DNA from: Sinomicrobium kalidii
GTDB taxonomy: Bacteria; Bacteroidota; Bacteroidia; Flavobacteriales; Flavobacteriaceae
Length of the DNA: 64,000 nucleotides
Direction: 5' to 3'
Assembly: GCF_021183825.1 (NCBI RefSeq)
Contig: NZ_CP089211.1
Location: forward strand, 434,001 to 498,000
Shown here: piece after piece, positions 52,769 to 61,814 of the stretch
How the letters are laid out: each line of letters opens with the position of its first letter
How positions within the stretch are numbered: position 1 is the stretch's first letter
Made by a program: the position numbers and the translations under genes
The notes under the pieces: generated by a model
The model's database searches: none
What the model saw: only the letters and a program-made list of their open reading frames with translations
What the model was told of the DNA's origin: nothing

Positions 52769-54715
52769 TTAGTATTCCCTCGGCCATATATTATTCGAGC
52801 CATTTACATCAGGAAGTATCTTGTCGGGGTCTACCTCTACCTTTTTCACCTCTTTATCTGTTTTGAGCAGGTGGTTCCACTCTTCTCCCCGCTGCCATAT
52901 TTCCACGGGAAGGGTTTTTCGTTCCTTGCTGCCATCTGCATAGGTGATCTCAAAAAGAACAGGCATGGGAATACCTCCCCTGTTACTGAAGCTGATGATA
53001 TAATTGCCTTCAACCGGCCTTACGGCATCTACAGACAATTCTATATTTTCATTACCGTAAAACCAGCCCTTCCAGAACCAGCTGAGGTTTTCTCCTCCAA
53101 CATTTTCCATAACGTTAAAGAAATCTGCCGGTTGCGGGTGTTTATACGCCCAGGCTTTTATATAGGCCTTGAATGCATTGTCAAAACGTTCCGGTCCGAG
53201 AATGTATTCCCGGAGTATCAGCAACCCTAGGGCAGGTTTGTAATAAGCCACCATTCCCAGGTTACGGCTTTGCACAACGTCGGGGTAAGTGGATATGCTC
53301 TCACGATCTTTATCGGTTAACCATCCTACCTGTCCCCTGGAACGGTTTAATCTCGAAGGGTATTCCCCGTTATTGAAAGCCTGCGTGCTGTAGTGGTTGA
53401 TAAATGTGTTGAACCCTTCGTCCATCCAGGCGTAACGCCTTTCGTTTGACCCTACGATCATCGGGAACCAGATGTGTCCGAACTCGTGATCGGTTACACC
53501 CCACAATCCCCTGGTCTTGGCCTGGTATCCGCAAAAAACTATCCCCGGATATTCCATTCCGCCTACATTGGAAGCTACGTTAATAGCTGCGGGATAAGGA
53601 TATTCGTACCATTTTTCAGAATAGTGTTCGATAGAAGCCTTGGTATATTCGGTAGAACGGCCCCAGGCCAGTTCGCCGTCACTCTCTTCGGTATATACAG
53701 ACTGTGCCATTGCCTTCTTTCCGCTGGGCAGGTTGATACGCGCAGCATCCCAGATAAATGCCTTTGACGAAGCAAATGCGATATCCCGTGCATTTTCAAT
53801 CCTGAAATGCCAGGTTATCTTACCGTCCTGTTTCGGACGGGTTGCAGCAGCATCTCCCGCTTCATCCGGGGTAACGATATAAACTGTCTCATCACTATTC
53901 GAAGCTTTTTCCATGCGGTCCTGCTGCTTTTTAGTCAGCACGTCCCTGGCATTAACCAGTTCTCCTGAACCTACTACAATATGGTCATAAGGCACTGTGA
54001 TCTTATAATCGAAATTGCCGTACTCCAGGTAGAATTCACCTGCCCCGAGATAAGGTTCTACATTCCATCCTTCGATATCGTCAAAAACAGCTACCCGCGG
54101 ATACCATTGTGCCAGGGAATACACCACCCCTTTTTTCATGTCCAGACGTCCCATTCTGTCCATTCCTCTTTCGGGTATCTTAAACTCGAAGTTCATGGAT
54201 ACCGTAGCTTCGCCGCCTTCGGCTGCTATAGGTTCGTTAAAGAACACCTGCATGCGGGTATCATTGATAATATATTTGGAAGAGGCCTTCCCTCTCCTTC
54301 CGTTCCTGGCCGCCAGGTTAGTTATCTTGTATCCCCCGTCAACATCTCCGGAATACCGGTTACCTTCTATGGGAGTAGTCAATGTTCCCCTTGAATCTTC
54401 AGTGAACCGGTTCTGGTCCAGCTGAATCCAGATAAAATCCAAAGGTTGCGGGCTGTTATTTTGATAGGTTATGGTTATTTTTCCTTTCAGGCGATTGGTT
54501 TCGTCGTCCAGTTCCGCTTCAATTTCATAGTCCGCACCGTTCTGCCAGTATTCCGGACCGGGGACACCGGAAGCCGAACGGTAACTGTTACCCCGGTTGT
54601 ACATAAATTCGCCAAACAGATCCTGGTTGTTGTCTCCTGCCTCCTGTGCATAGGTGTTCACCATGAGGAAAGCAGCGGCAACCACCAAAACCCTTTCCAT
54701 AAAATGTCTCATCAT
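52769..54715 (-). CDS. exported M1-family zinc metallopeptidase (648 aa)
   Basis: A signal peptide ends at VNTYAQEAG. An N-terminal beta-domain (YEIEAELDDETNRLKGKITI) precedes the thermolysin-like catalytic domain. The zinc site is complete: DHEFGHIWFPMIVG gives HExxH and, 18 residues later, the third ligand Glu in AWMDEGFNTFINHYS. NVGGMEYPGIVFCGY resembles the GAMEN substrate loop. It probably acts as an aminopeptidase in the periplasm. It is a single-gene unit divergent from the ABC importer. Confidence 0.93.
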   Translation of the reverse strand: MMRHFMERVLVVAAAFLMVNTYAQEAGDNNQDLFGEFMYNRGNSYRSASGVPGPEYWQNGADYEIEAELDDETNRLKGKITITYQNNSPQPLDFIWIQLDQNRFTEDSRGTLTTPIEGNRYSGDVDGGYKITNLAARNGRRGKASSKYIINDTRMQVFFNEPIAAEGGEATVSMNFEFKIPERGMDRMGRLDMKKGVVYSLAQWYPRVAVFDDIEGWNVEPYLGAGEFYLEYGNFDYKITVPYDHIVVGSGELVNARDVLTKKQQDRMEKASNSDETVYIVTPDEAGDAAATRPKQDGKITWHFRIENARDIAFASSKAFIWDAARINLPSGKKAMAQSVYTEESDGELAWGRSTEYTKASIEHYSEKWYEYPYPAAINVASNVGGMEYPGIVFCGYQAKTRGLWGVTDHEFGHIWFPMIVGSNERRYAWMDEGFNTFINHYSTQAFNNGEYPSRLNRSRGQVGWLTDKDRESISTYPDVVQSRNLGMVAYYKPALGLLILREYILGPERFDNAFKAYIKAWAYKHPQPADFFNVMENVGGENLSWFWKGWFYGNENIELSVDAVRPVEGNYIISFSNRGGIPMPVLFEITYADGSKERKTLPVEIWQRGEEWNHLLKTDKEVKKVEVDPDKILPDVNGSNNIWPREY

Positions 54716-54813
54716 TTCTTTTGTGGTTTAAGTGATTATTTTAGTTAATTAGAAAACTGATGTGCTAAAATACACAAACATTCGGAGTGCCCATAGAAGA
54801 TTTAACAAAGGGT

Positions 54814-54821
54814 TAACTTTG
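54814..54821 (+). promoter_or_regulatory. possible upstream promoter of the ABC importer operon
   Basis: TAACTTTG matches TAnnTTTG, 80 bases before the ATG at 54902. It would give a leader of about 75 bases; the element at 54889-54896 is an alternative. Confidence 0.4.
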
Positions 54822-54888
54822 TGTGCTCGTTTTAACTTTATATCCCCGGACACCGAAAGGAAATACGCCTTCATTGCAGATTTTATCT

Positions 54889-54896
54889 TACTTTTG
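54889..54896 (+). promoter_or_regulatory. predicted -7 element of the ABC importer, implying a leaderless start
   Basis: TACTTTTG matches TAnnTTTG and ends 5 bases before the ATG at 54902. If used, transcription would begin at or next to the start codon. Confidence 0.45.
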
Positions 54897-54901
54897 AATT
54901 T

Positions 54902-56038
54902 ATGACAAGAACCGTACTCACAATAATTATATCCTTTCTGTGTCTCTCGGCCTGTAAACAGAAAAAACCGAAAAGTCCGGGTAAAGAAGGAACAGAAACA
55001 ATCATAAAATACGCCTCGGGGTTCCGGATCACCCATTTCGATTCCTATACGAAAATAGAAGTGTCCGCTCCCTGGCCCGACGCCGAGGAACAGTTCACCT
55101 ACGTCCTTACCGGTAAAGGTAAAACCCTTCCCGACGGAGTGGCCTATGACGCCCGTATTGACGTTCCGGTAAAAAACATGGTGGTGACGTCTACTACCCA
55201 CATTCCCGCCCTGGAAGCCCTTGGTGTGGAAGACCGTCTTACCGGATTCCCGGACACGAAATATATTTCATCTGAAAAAACACGTAAAAATGTAGAAAAC
55301 GGCCGGATAAAGGATCTGGGGAGCAATGAAAGCATTAATACCGAAGTACTCATAGACCTTCAACCCGACATGGTTGTAGGATTCGCGCTCAATGGCGGTA
55401 ACAAAGCCTATGATATCATCCGAAAATCCGGGGTCCCGGTGGTGTTCAACGGTGACTGGGTAGAAGAATCCCCGCTGGGAAAAGCCGAGTGGATAAAGTT
55501 CTTCGCCCCTTTTTTTAATAAGGAAGCCAAAGCAGACAGCATCTTCAACCACATAGAAACGGAATATCAAAATGCGCGGAAACTCGCGGAAAACATCACT
55601 GAAAAACCAACGGTACTGAGCGGCGCCATGCACAAGGACGTATGGATACTGCCCGGCGGAAAGAGCTGGGCGGCACAGTTCATCCGCGACGCCGGAGGCC
55701 ATTACCTGTGGAAAGATACGGACAACACGGGAAGCCTGTTCCTGAATTTCGAAAGCGTACTGAACAAGGCCCAGGATGCCGATTTCTGGATATCCCCCAC
55801 ATTGTTCAAGAGCTATAATGAACTGAAAACCGCCAATCCGCACTACGGAGAATTCAGGCCTTTCCAAACGCAAAACATATATGCTTACAGTAAAACCACG
55901 GGGCCCAGAGGAGGCATGCTGTATTTTGAGCTGGGGCCCAACCGGCCGGATATTATCCTCAAGGACCTCATTCACATTTTTCACCCGGAGGTGCTCCCAG
56001 AGCACAAGCCATTCTTCTTTAAACCACTGGACCCCTAA
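54902..56038 (+). CDS. ABC importer substrate-binding lipoprotein, BtuF/FhuD-like (378 aa)
   Basis: Lipoprotein signal ending LCLSACKQKKP (Cys17). The two-lobed helical-backbone binding fold (PBP2 class III) shows VVTSTTHIPALEALGVEDRL, NVENGRIKDLGSNESINTEV, LIDLQPDMVVGFALNGGNK and AAQFIRDAGGHYLWKDTD. Such proteins bind ferric siderophores, haem or cobalamin in the periplasm and deliver them to the permease encoded 15 bases downstream. No riboswitch was seen in front. The ligand is not decided. Confidence 0.88.
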   Translation: MTRTVLTIIISFLCLSACKQKKPKSPGKEGTETIIKYASGFRITHFDSYTKIEVSAPWPDAEEQFTYVLTGKGKTLPDGVAYDARIDVPVKNMVVTSTTHIPALEALGVEDRLTGFPDTKYISSEKTRKNVENGRIKDLGSNESINTEVLIDLQPDMVVGFALNGGNKAYDIIRKSGVPVVFNGDWVEESPLGKAEWIKFFAPFFNKEAKADSIFNHIETEYQNARKLAENITEKPTVLSGAMHKDVWILPGGKSWAAQFIRDAGGHYLWKDTDNTGSLFLNFESVLNKAQDADFWISPTLFKSYNELKTANPHYGEFRPFQTQNIYAYSKTTGPRGGMLYFELGPNRPDIILKDLIHIFHPEVLPEHKPFFFKPLDP

Positions 56039-56053
56039 AACAGGAACTACGAT

Positions 56054-57076
56054 TTGAAACCATTACGATCCTATAAAATTCCCTTCCTCTTATTTACCCT
56101 GCTGCTCGTTTTCTGTTTTTTGATAAACATCAGCCTGGGTTCGGTCCATATTCCGTTTAAACAGATCATAACCGTATTGTTTAACGGAGAAACTGAAAAA
56201 CAGGCGTGGGACTATATCATCCTGAACTACCGGTTACCCAAAGCTTTCACAGCCATACTCACGGGCTCGGGCCTGGCAGTGAGCGGACTCCTCATGCAAA
56301 CCCTCTTCCGCAACCCGCTGGCAGGGCCTTTTGTGCTGGGTATCAGTTCCGGCGCCAGTCTGGGCGTAGCTCTTCTGATCATGGGCGCATCTACTTTGGG
56401 AATTACGATATTCCTCAGCAACATTTCCTTTGCCATTGCAGCTACGGCAGGCAGTTTCCTTGTATTGCTTGCGGTGATCTCGGTTTCCCTGAAAGTAAGG
56501 GACACAATGGCTATCCTTATCATCGGACTCATGTTCGGCAGTATCACCGCCGCAGTAGTAAGCGTCCTGTCCTATTTCAGTAGTGCGGAAAAACTGCAAC
56601 AATATATTTTCTGGTCCTTCGGCAGTCTCGGAAACCTTTCGTGGAATGAACTCCTCCTGTTGTTCTTACTGGTGTGCTGTGGCATTGCAATGAGCATATT
56701 CTCCCTGAAAAGCCTCAATTCACTGTTGCTCGGCGAAAATTATGCCCGGAGCCTGGGGACAGACATCCGGAAAAGCAGGCTGATTATTATATGTACTACC
56801 AGCATACTTGCCGGGGGAATCACAGCATTTGCGGGGCCGATAGCTTTTGTAGGCCTGGCCGTACCCCATCTTACCCGGCAGGTGTTCAATACCACAAACC
56901 ACAAGATCCTGCTTCCCGCCGTGATGCTGTACGGGGCCGTATTAATGCTGATATGCGATACCATCGCACAATGGCCGGCGAGTGAATTTACCCTGCCCAT
57001 CAATGCCATTACCTCCATTGTAGGGGCTCCCGTGGTAATCTGGTTATTGGTGCGTAAACGAAAAATGATATTTTAG
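56054..57076 (+). CDS. ABC importer permease, FecCD/BtuC family (340 aa)
   Basis: Ten-helix FecCD/BtuC permease: NYRLPKAFTAILTGSGLAVS, GLLMQTLFRNPLAGPFVLGI (signature GxxxQxxxRNPLA), GLMFGSITAAVVSVLSYFSS and the ATPase contact FAGPIAFVGLAVPHLTRQVF. It forms the dimeric channel with the neighbouring ATPase. Length is normal. Confidence 0.94.
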   Translation: MKPLRSYKIPFLLFTLLLVFCFLINISLGSVHIPFKQIITVLFNGETEKQAWDYIILNYRLPKAFTAILTGSGLAVSGLLMQTLFRNPLAGPFVLGISSGASLGVALLIMGASTLGITIFLSNISFAIAATAGSFLVLLAVISVSLKVRDTMAILIIGLMFGSITAAVVSVLSYFSSAEKLQQYIFWSFGSLGNLSWNELLLLFLLVCCGIAMSIFSLKSLNSLLLGENYARSLGTDIRKSRLIIICTTSILAGGITAFAGPIAFVGLAVPHLTRQVFNTTNHKILLPAVMLYGAVLMLICDTIAQWPASEFTLPINAITSIVGAPVVIWLLVRKRKMIF

Positions 57077-57140
57077 AGGACACATCACTGATAACAAATG
57101 AACAGATTGTAATAAAACGGAAAACAACTTTAACGCTACC

Positions 57141-57932
57141 ATGACGACCGATACTAAAAATAGTGTTCTCAAAACAGACAAGCTGGGCATCGGCTATAAA
57201 TCGGGAAAACACATTGCCGAAATAGCTGCAAACATTTCCTTTGCCGTATACCCTGGGGAACTCACTGCAGTTGTCGGCGCCAATGGTATCGGAAAATCCA
57301 CACTGTTGCGCACGCTGGCCGGAATACAACCGCCGCTGTCCGGGAAAATCACACTCAGGGAGAATTTACTGACCAGCTATACCCCTGTAGAACTGGCCCG
57401 GGAGATCAGCCTTGTACTTACCGACCAGCTTCCCTCGAAAAACCTGACGGTCACGGAAACCATAGCCCTTGGAAGGCAACCTTACACCAACTGGATAGGC
57501 ACACTTACCGATAACGATCTCGGGAAAATCAAAGAGGTTATTACCCTGCTCAACCTCGGGGACATACAACATAAAAAATGTCATGCGCTGAGTGACGGAC
57601 AACTACAGAAAGTAATGATCGCCAGGGCTATTGCACAGGACACCTCCGTGGTCATCCTGGACGAACCCACCACGCACCTGGATGTCTACCACAAGACCTA
57701 TATCCTCAAACTGCTGAAGGACCTGGCCCGTAAAACCGGGAAAAGTATTCTTTTTTCCTCACATGAGATCGATCTCACCATACAGTTGTGCGACAAAATC
57801 CTGGTTATGGGCAACAACAAGGTCGATTTCGGTACTCCGTGCCAACTGATCGAAAAGGAAAGCTTTCAGCATCTTTTCCCACAAGACCTTATTGAATTCG
57901 ACCGGAATACGGGGACCTTCAAGGTGAAATAA
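57141..57932 (+). CDS. ABC importer ATP-binding protein, FepC/BtuD-like (263 aa)
   Basis: Nucleotide-binding domain: Walker A in VVGANGIGKSTLLRTLAG, Q-loop in SLVLTDQLPSKNLTV, signature ALSDGQLQKVMIARAI, Walker B VVILDEPTTHLDVYHK, His switch LFSSHEIDL. The signature is LSDGQ, a tolerated variant of LSGGQ in this subfamily. It is 64 bases from the permease gene, still within one likely operon. Confidence 0.94.
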   Translation: MTTDTKNSVLKTDKLGIGYKSGKHIAEIAANISFAVYPGELTAVVGANGIGKSTLLRTLAGIQPPLSGKITLRENLLTSYTPVELAREISLVLTDQLPSKNLTVTETIALGRQPYTNWIGTLTDNDLGKIKEVITLLNLGDIQHKKCHALSDGQLQKVMIARAIAQDTSVVILDEPTTHLDVYHKTYILKLLKDLARKTGKSILFSSHEIDLTIQLCDKILVMGNNKVDFGTPCQLIEKESFQHLFPQDLIEFDRNTGTFKVK

Positions 57933-57989
57933 AGTAGAAATCTGCTGTGATAAGGACTGTACCGCTTTACAGTGTAAATTAAAAAATTC

Positions 57990-57997
57990 TATCTTTG
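57990..57997 (+). promoter_or_regulatory. predicted -7 element for rmuC
   Basis: TATCTTTG matches TAnnTTTG, 37 bases before the ATG at 58035. Confidence 0.5.
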
Positions 57998-58034
57998 GAA
58001 AATCAAATAGCTTTATTGTAAATAACGTAAATCA

Positions 58035-59360
58035 ATGACTGAAGGCCTCCTTATTTTTATCGTAGCTGCCGTATCTGTTGCCGCGGGTGTTTTTACCGGG
58101 ATATACATCCAGCGATTAAAATCCGGGACCCGGCAGAGTACCTGGGCAGAACGGGAAAGCCAGTTGCAATCCGCAATGAGCGGACTACGGGAGGAGATCG
58201 AAAAGCTGCACAAGGAAAACGGAAACATCCGCCAGGAAAAAGAAGCGATCGGTCTTCAGCTTGCACGAAAGGAAGCAGAACTGGAAAACCTGGACGAAAA
58301 AAACCGGGAACAGAAGAAAGAGGTAGAAAAACTCCAGGAAAAATTCACCCGGGAATTCGAAAACCTGGCCAACAAGATACTGGACGAAAAAAGCAATAAG
58401 TTTACTCAGCAAAACCGGGAAAACATCAAGAATATACTTTCGCCCTTACAGGAAAAGATACAACTCTTTGAAAAAAAGGTGGAAGAAAGCCAGAAAGAAA
58501 GTATCAGCATACATTCTGCCCTGAAGGAACAACTGCTGAGCCTTCAGAGCCAGAACCTGAAGATCACCCAGGAGGCTGAAAACCTCACCCGCGCCCTGAA
58601 AGGCGACAGCAAAATGCAGGGCAACTGGGGTGAACTGGTGCTGGAACGGGTACTGGAAAAAAGCGGACTCGAAAAGGGACGCGAATATGAGATACAGCAA
58701 AGTTTTACCAAGGAAGACGGCTCACGGGTATTGCCCGATGTTATCATTCACCTTCCGGACGGCAAAAAAATGATCATAGATTCCAAGGTATCGCTCACCG
58801 CCTATGAGCGCTATGTCAATGCCGAAGAAGACCAGAAAGATCTCTTTATCAAGGAACATGTAAATTCTATAAAACGCCATGTGGAGCAGCTTTCCGGTAA
58901 AAAATACGAGGACCTGTATGAAATGGAAAGTCCCGATTTTGTATTGATGTTCGTCCCGATCGAACCTGCTTTTGCCATTGCCATAAACCAGGACAATTCG
59001 CTCTACAACAAGGCTTTTGACAAAAATATAGTTATCGTCACCCCTTCCACCCTGCTCGCCACACTGAGAACAATAGACACTATGTGGAGCAATGAAAAGC
59101 AACAACGCAATGCCATAGAAATTGCAAAACAGGCCGGGGCGCTCTATGACAAGTTTGAAGGACTGATGACAGACCTTACGAAAGTGGGCAAAAAAATGGA
59201 CGAAGCCAAGACCGAATACAAAGGAGCCATGAACAAACTCTTCGAGGGCCGGGGCAATATTATCATCAGCATAGAAAAACTGAAAAAGATGGGCGCCAAG
59301 GCCAAAAAGTCCCTTCCCGAAGCTATTGTAAAGCGCGCGGGGGAAAGCGAAGAAGAATAG
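58035..59360 (+). CDS. rmuC: DNA recombination protein RmuC (441 aa)
   Basis: One N-terminal membrane helix (LLIFIVAAVSVAAGVFTGIY), a coiled coil over about 35-170, then the RmuC domain with SKMQGNWGELVLERVLEKSG, VIIHLPDGKKMIIDSKVSLT, VNSIKRHVEQLSGKKYEDL and FVLMFVPIEPAFAIAINQDN. The predicted nuclease-like family limits inversions and DNA rearrangements, but its activity is not well proven. It begins a rightward run of genes to 61.8 kb. Confidence 0.93.
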   Translation: MTEGLLIFIVAAVSVAAGVFTGIYIQRLKSGTRQSTWAERESQLQSAMSGLREEIEKLHKENGNIRQEKEAIGLQLARKEAELENLDEKNREQKKEVEKLQEKFTREFENLANKILDEKSNKFTQQNRENIKNILSPLQEKIQLFEKKVEESQKESISIHSALKEQLLSLQSQNLKITQEAENLTRALKGDSKMQGNWGELVLERVLEKSGLEKGREYEIQQSFTKEDGSRVLPDVIIHLPDGKKMIIDSKVSLTAYERYVNAEEDQKDLFIKEHVNSIKRHVEQLSGKKYEDLYEMESPDFVLMFVPIEPAFAIAINQDNSLYNKAFDKNIVIVTPSTLLATLRTIDTMWSNEKQQRNAIEIAKQAGALYDKFEGLMTDLTKVGKKMDEAKTEYKGAMNKLFEGRGNIIISIEKLKKMGAKAKKSLPEAIVKRAGESEEE

Positions 59361-59391
59361 TACAACCGAGAACCCTTTATTTTATCTGAAT

Positions 59392-59757
59392 ATGAAAAAA
59401 GCCGTTATTATTATCCTGCTATCCGTCGTAGCCCTGTTCCTCATCTATTACGCCTTTGTCTATTTTGTGCCGTATAGTGAAGGGGTGCGTTCAGGCGAAC
59501 TCATCAAAATAAGCCACAAAGGGGTTATGGTAAAAACCTGGGAAGGCGAGATCAGCCAGGGAATATCCGGGGCACAGATATTCAAGTTTTCCGTACTGCC
59601 AAAGGACAAAGCGGTCATCGAAGACCTGAAAAACCTGCAGGGAAGATATGTCAAGGTGGATTATGTGGAGCGCTTTACCACTTTCTTCTGGTTGGGAGAC
59701 ACCAGGTATTTCATAACCAATGTCGTGGAAGAACAATCCCCGCATAACAGAAATTAA
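59392..59757 (+). CDS. small membrane-anchored protein (121 aa)
   Basis: One N-terminal helix (AVIIILLSVVALFLIYYAFV) followed by a compact beta-rich domain: GVRSGELIKISHKGVMVKTW, GEISQGISGAQIFKFSV, LQGRYVKVDYVERFTTFFWL. Homologues in this family of bacteria have been labelled 6-phosphogluconate dehydrogenase, which the sequence does not support. It lies between rmuC and the thioesterase (8 bases). Function unknown. Confidence 0.8.
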   Translation: MKKAVIIILLSVVALFLIYYAFVYFVPYSEGVRSGELIKISHKGVMVKTWEGEISQGISGAQIFKFSVLPKDKAVIEDLKNLQGRYVKVDYVERFTTFFWLGDTRYFITNVVEEQSPHNRN

Positions 59758-59765
59758 GATCAGAT

Positions 59766-60311
59766 ATGGCTGTAAAATTCAAGACTATTGAAGAATCGCA
59801 GGTTACCATTTCGGAACTGATGCTGCCTTCGCATACCAATTTCAGCGGTAAGATACACGGCGGGTACATCCTTTCCCTGCTCGACCAGATCGCTTTTGCC
59901 TGTGCTTCCAAACATTCCGAAGCATATTGTGTTACCGCATCGGTAGATACGGTAGATTTCCTTAAACCCATTGAAGTAGGGGAACTGGTCACCATGAAGG
60001 CATCGATCAACTTTACCGGTAACTCATCCATGATCGTAGGCATACGTGTTGAAGCCGAAAATATCCAGACCGGAAACGTAAAACACTGCAACTCGTCCTA
60101 CTTTACCATGGTGGCCAAGGATGATCAGGGAAAGAACGTGAATGTCCCCGGTATCATTATCCGCAACAAAACCGAATTACACCGCTTTCACAAAAGCATT
60201 AAACGAATAGAACTGAAAAAAGAGCGGGAAGCACATGCTTCCTCCATCCACCTGACTACCGATACTACGGATATCCCGGATAAATATAAAGTAAGGATAG
60301 CTATTCCGTAA
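59766..60311 (+). CDS. acyl-CoA thioesterase, hotdog fold (181 aa)
   Basis: YciA/Acot-like hotdog protein: MLPSHTNFSGKIHGGYILSL (active-site region with Asn and Gly-Gly), DQIAFACASKHSEAYCVTAS, VDTVDFLKPIEVGELVTMKA and VKHCNSSYFTMVAKDDQGK. The C-terminal 35 residues are a charged helix. It hydrolyses acyl-CoA esters in the cytoplasm. It ends 128 bases before the SatD-like gene, with the palindromes in between. Confidence 0.92.
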   Translation: MAVKFKTIEESQVTISELMLPSHTNFSGKIHGGYILSLLDQIAFACASKHSEAYCVTASVDTVDFLKPIEVGELVTMKASINFTGNSSMIVGIRVEAENIQTGNVKHCNSSYFTMVAKDDQGKNVNVPGIIIRNKTELHRFHKSIKRIELKKEREAHASSIHLTTDTTDIPDKYKVRIAIP

Positions 60312-60342
60312 AATCTTTGCCCTCCAATATCGCTTGAATTAC

Positions 60343-60360
60343 CGATAATACGAATTATCG
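60343..60360. promoter_or_regulatory. CGATAAT inverted repeat upstream of the SatD-like gene
   Basis: CGATAAT at 60343-60349 and ATTATCG at 60354-60360 form a perfect 7-base inverted repeat with a 4-base spacer. It shares the CGAT core with the palindrome at 60399 and half-sites at 60327 and 60371, suggesting several copies of one operator. Confidence 0.55.
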
Positions 60361-60398
60361 TTTTTAAAGACGATATATAGGTAAATCATATTTTGAGA

Positions 60399-60416
60399 CG
60401 ATATTTGCAAATATCG
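60399..60416. promoter_or_regulatory. 18-base perfect palindrome, probable operator of the SatD-DUF3307 operon
   Basis: CGATATTTGCAAATATCG reads the same on both strands and ends 23 bases before the SatD-like ATG. The protein encoded just downstream has a C-terminal HTH, so autoregulation is the simplest model. Confidence 0.65.
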
Positions 60417-60439
60417 CTTTTTTAACAGATATTTGTTTT

Positions 60440-61066
60440 ATGACCAGCGTTATAACCGGAGATATTATCAATTCCCGGGAAGCGGATTCTCCCGGACAAT
60501 GGCTTTCCACATTAAAGGAGACCCTTGCCTACGTATCCGTGGCCCCGAAATACTGGGAGGTTTTCCGGGGCGACAGTTTTCAGGTGGAAATTCAGGATTA
60601 TTACAATGCTTTCCGAATGGCCGTTTATATCAAGGCGTCCCTCAGAACCATAAAGGGGCTCGATGTACGGATGGCCATAGGGATCGGCTCCAAGACCCAT
60701 GAGGCTTCTACCATTTCCGAATCCAACGGCGGGGCCTTTATATTTTCGGGTGAACTGTTTGAAACCCTGAAAAAGGAAAAGAAAAACCTGGCCATAAAGA
60801 CCGGCATCCACCGGATAGATGAAGAACTGAATTTATATTTCAAACTGGGCCTCATTGCCATGGACAACTGGACTCCCAATTCTGCCGAGATCGTAAAACT
60901 GTCTATAGAAAACCCGAAGCTTTCCCAGCACGAACTGGGCAAACTCATCAACATCAAGCAAAATACGGTGAGTGAGCGCCAGAAAAGGGCCTATCTCGAC
61001 GAGATCATGGCACTGGACCACATGTACAGGCAAAAGGTAGATCATATAGAACACGCCCCGGAATAA
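60440..61066 (+). CDS. SatD-like protein: cyclase-resembling domain plus C-terminal HTH (208 aa)
   Basis: Residues 1-140 match the SatD family and show a pattern like class III nucleotidyl cyclases: VITGDIINSRE (first Asp), VFRGDSFQVEIQDYYNA (G-D pair), RMAIGIGSKTHEASTISESN and GGAFIFSGELFETL. Residues 150-195 form an HTH, LSQHELGKLINIKQNTVSER. Whether it makes or senses a nucleotide is unknown. The gene is 16 bases upstream of the DUF3307 gene and behind the CGATAT palindromes, so it looks like a DNA-binding regulator of its own operon. Confidence 0.78.
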   Translation: MTSVITGDIINSREADSPGQWLSTLKETLAYVSVAPKYWEVFRGDSFQVEIQDYYNAFRMAVYIKASLRTIKGLDVRMAIGIGSKTHEASTISESNGGAFIFSGELFETLKKEKKNLAIKTGIHRIDEELNLYFKLGLIAMDNWTPNSAEIVKLSIENPKLSQHELGKLINIKQNTVSERQKRAYLDEIMALDHMYRQKVDHIEHAPE

Positions 61067-61082
61067 AAAATCTGTTTGCCCT

Positions 61083-61784
61083 ATGGTAATATTACTAAAA
61101 CTTTTACTGGCACACCTCATCGGCGACTTTATCCTTCAAACAGACCGCTGGGTCAGGGAAAAAGAGGAAAAAAAACTGGCTTCCGGAAAGTTATACCTGC
61201 ACGTAGTGTTCCACGCCCTCCTTACATTTATTTTTCTATGGGACGTTAAACTATGGTATGCAGCCCTGATCATAGGTATTACACATTTAATTATAGATGC
61301 CGCCAAACTCCTGTTACAAACCCCGAAAACCAAGAGATTGCTGTTTTATATCGACCAACTGCTGCACATTTTGGTCATTATTGCCGTGTGGTATCTCATA
61401 CTGGGACACATACCGGAATTTTCCCTGTCCCAAAAACAGTTACTATTACTCACCGGGGGAATATTCCTCACTTTCCCCACATCCATATTTATCAAAACCA
61501 CCATTTCGATTTATACGCCCAAAACAGAACTGGAAAAGGACGACTCCCTTGAAAACGCAGGAAGGTATATAGGCATCCTGGAACGGCTGCTCGTGTTTAT
61601 TTTTATTGTTTCAGGACATTGGGAAGGCGTAGGATTCCTGATAGCGGCAAAGTCGATTTTCCGGTTCAGTGACCTTACCCAGGCCAAAGACCGCAAGCTT
61701 ACCGAATACATACTCATAGGTACCTTGCTGAGTTTTGGCACCGCCATTGCCATTGCCATTATATGTTCTTCTTTCCTCCCTTGA
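61083..61784 (+). CDS. DUF3307-family membrane protein (233 aa)
   Basis: Six or so hydrophobic helices. The N-terminus LLLAHLIGDFILQTDRWVRE with a second conserved ITHLIIDAAKLLLQT (H and D in membrane helices) is the DUF3307 signature. C-terminal part: IYTPKTELEKDDSLENAGRY, then GILERLLVFIFIVSGHWEGV. The conserved polar residues suggest an enzyme or channel in the inner membrane. It is cotranscribed with the SatD-like gene. Function of the family is unknown. Confidence 0.85.
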   Translation: MVILLKLLLAHLIGDFILQTDRWVREKEEKKLASGKLYLHVVFHALLTFIFLWDVKLWYAALIIGITHLIIDAAKLLLQTPKTKRLLFYIDQLLHILVIIAVWYLILGHIPEFSLSQKQLLLLTGGIFLTFPTSIFIKTTISIYTPKTELEKDDSLENAGRYIGILERLLVFIFIVSGHWEGVGFLIAAKSIFRFSDLTQAKDRKLTEYILIGTLLSFGTAIAIAIICSSFLP

Positions 61785-61814
61785 CCGCGAAACCCGATAA
61801 CAAATGAATTCCGA

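Noticed and set aside
54716..54901. Cobalamin riboswitch before the BtuF-like gene
   Set aside because: The intergenic region is only 186 bases, contains two promoter-like elements and shows no B12-box-like conserved sequence.
59392..59757. 6-phosphogluconate dehydrogenase
   Set aside because: The protein is only 121 residues with a membrane helix and no nucleotide-binding motif.
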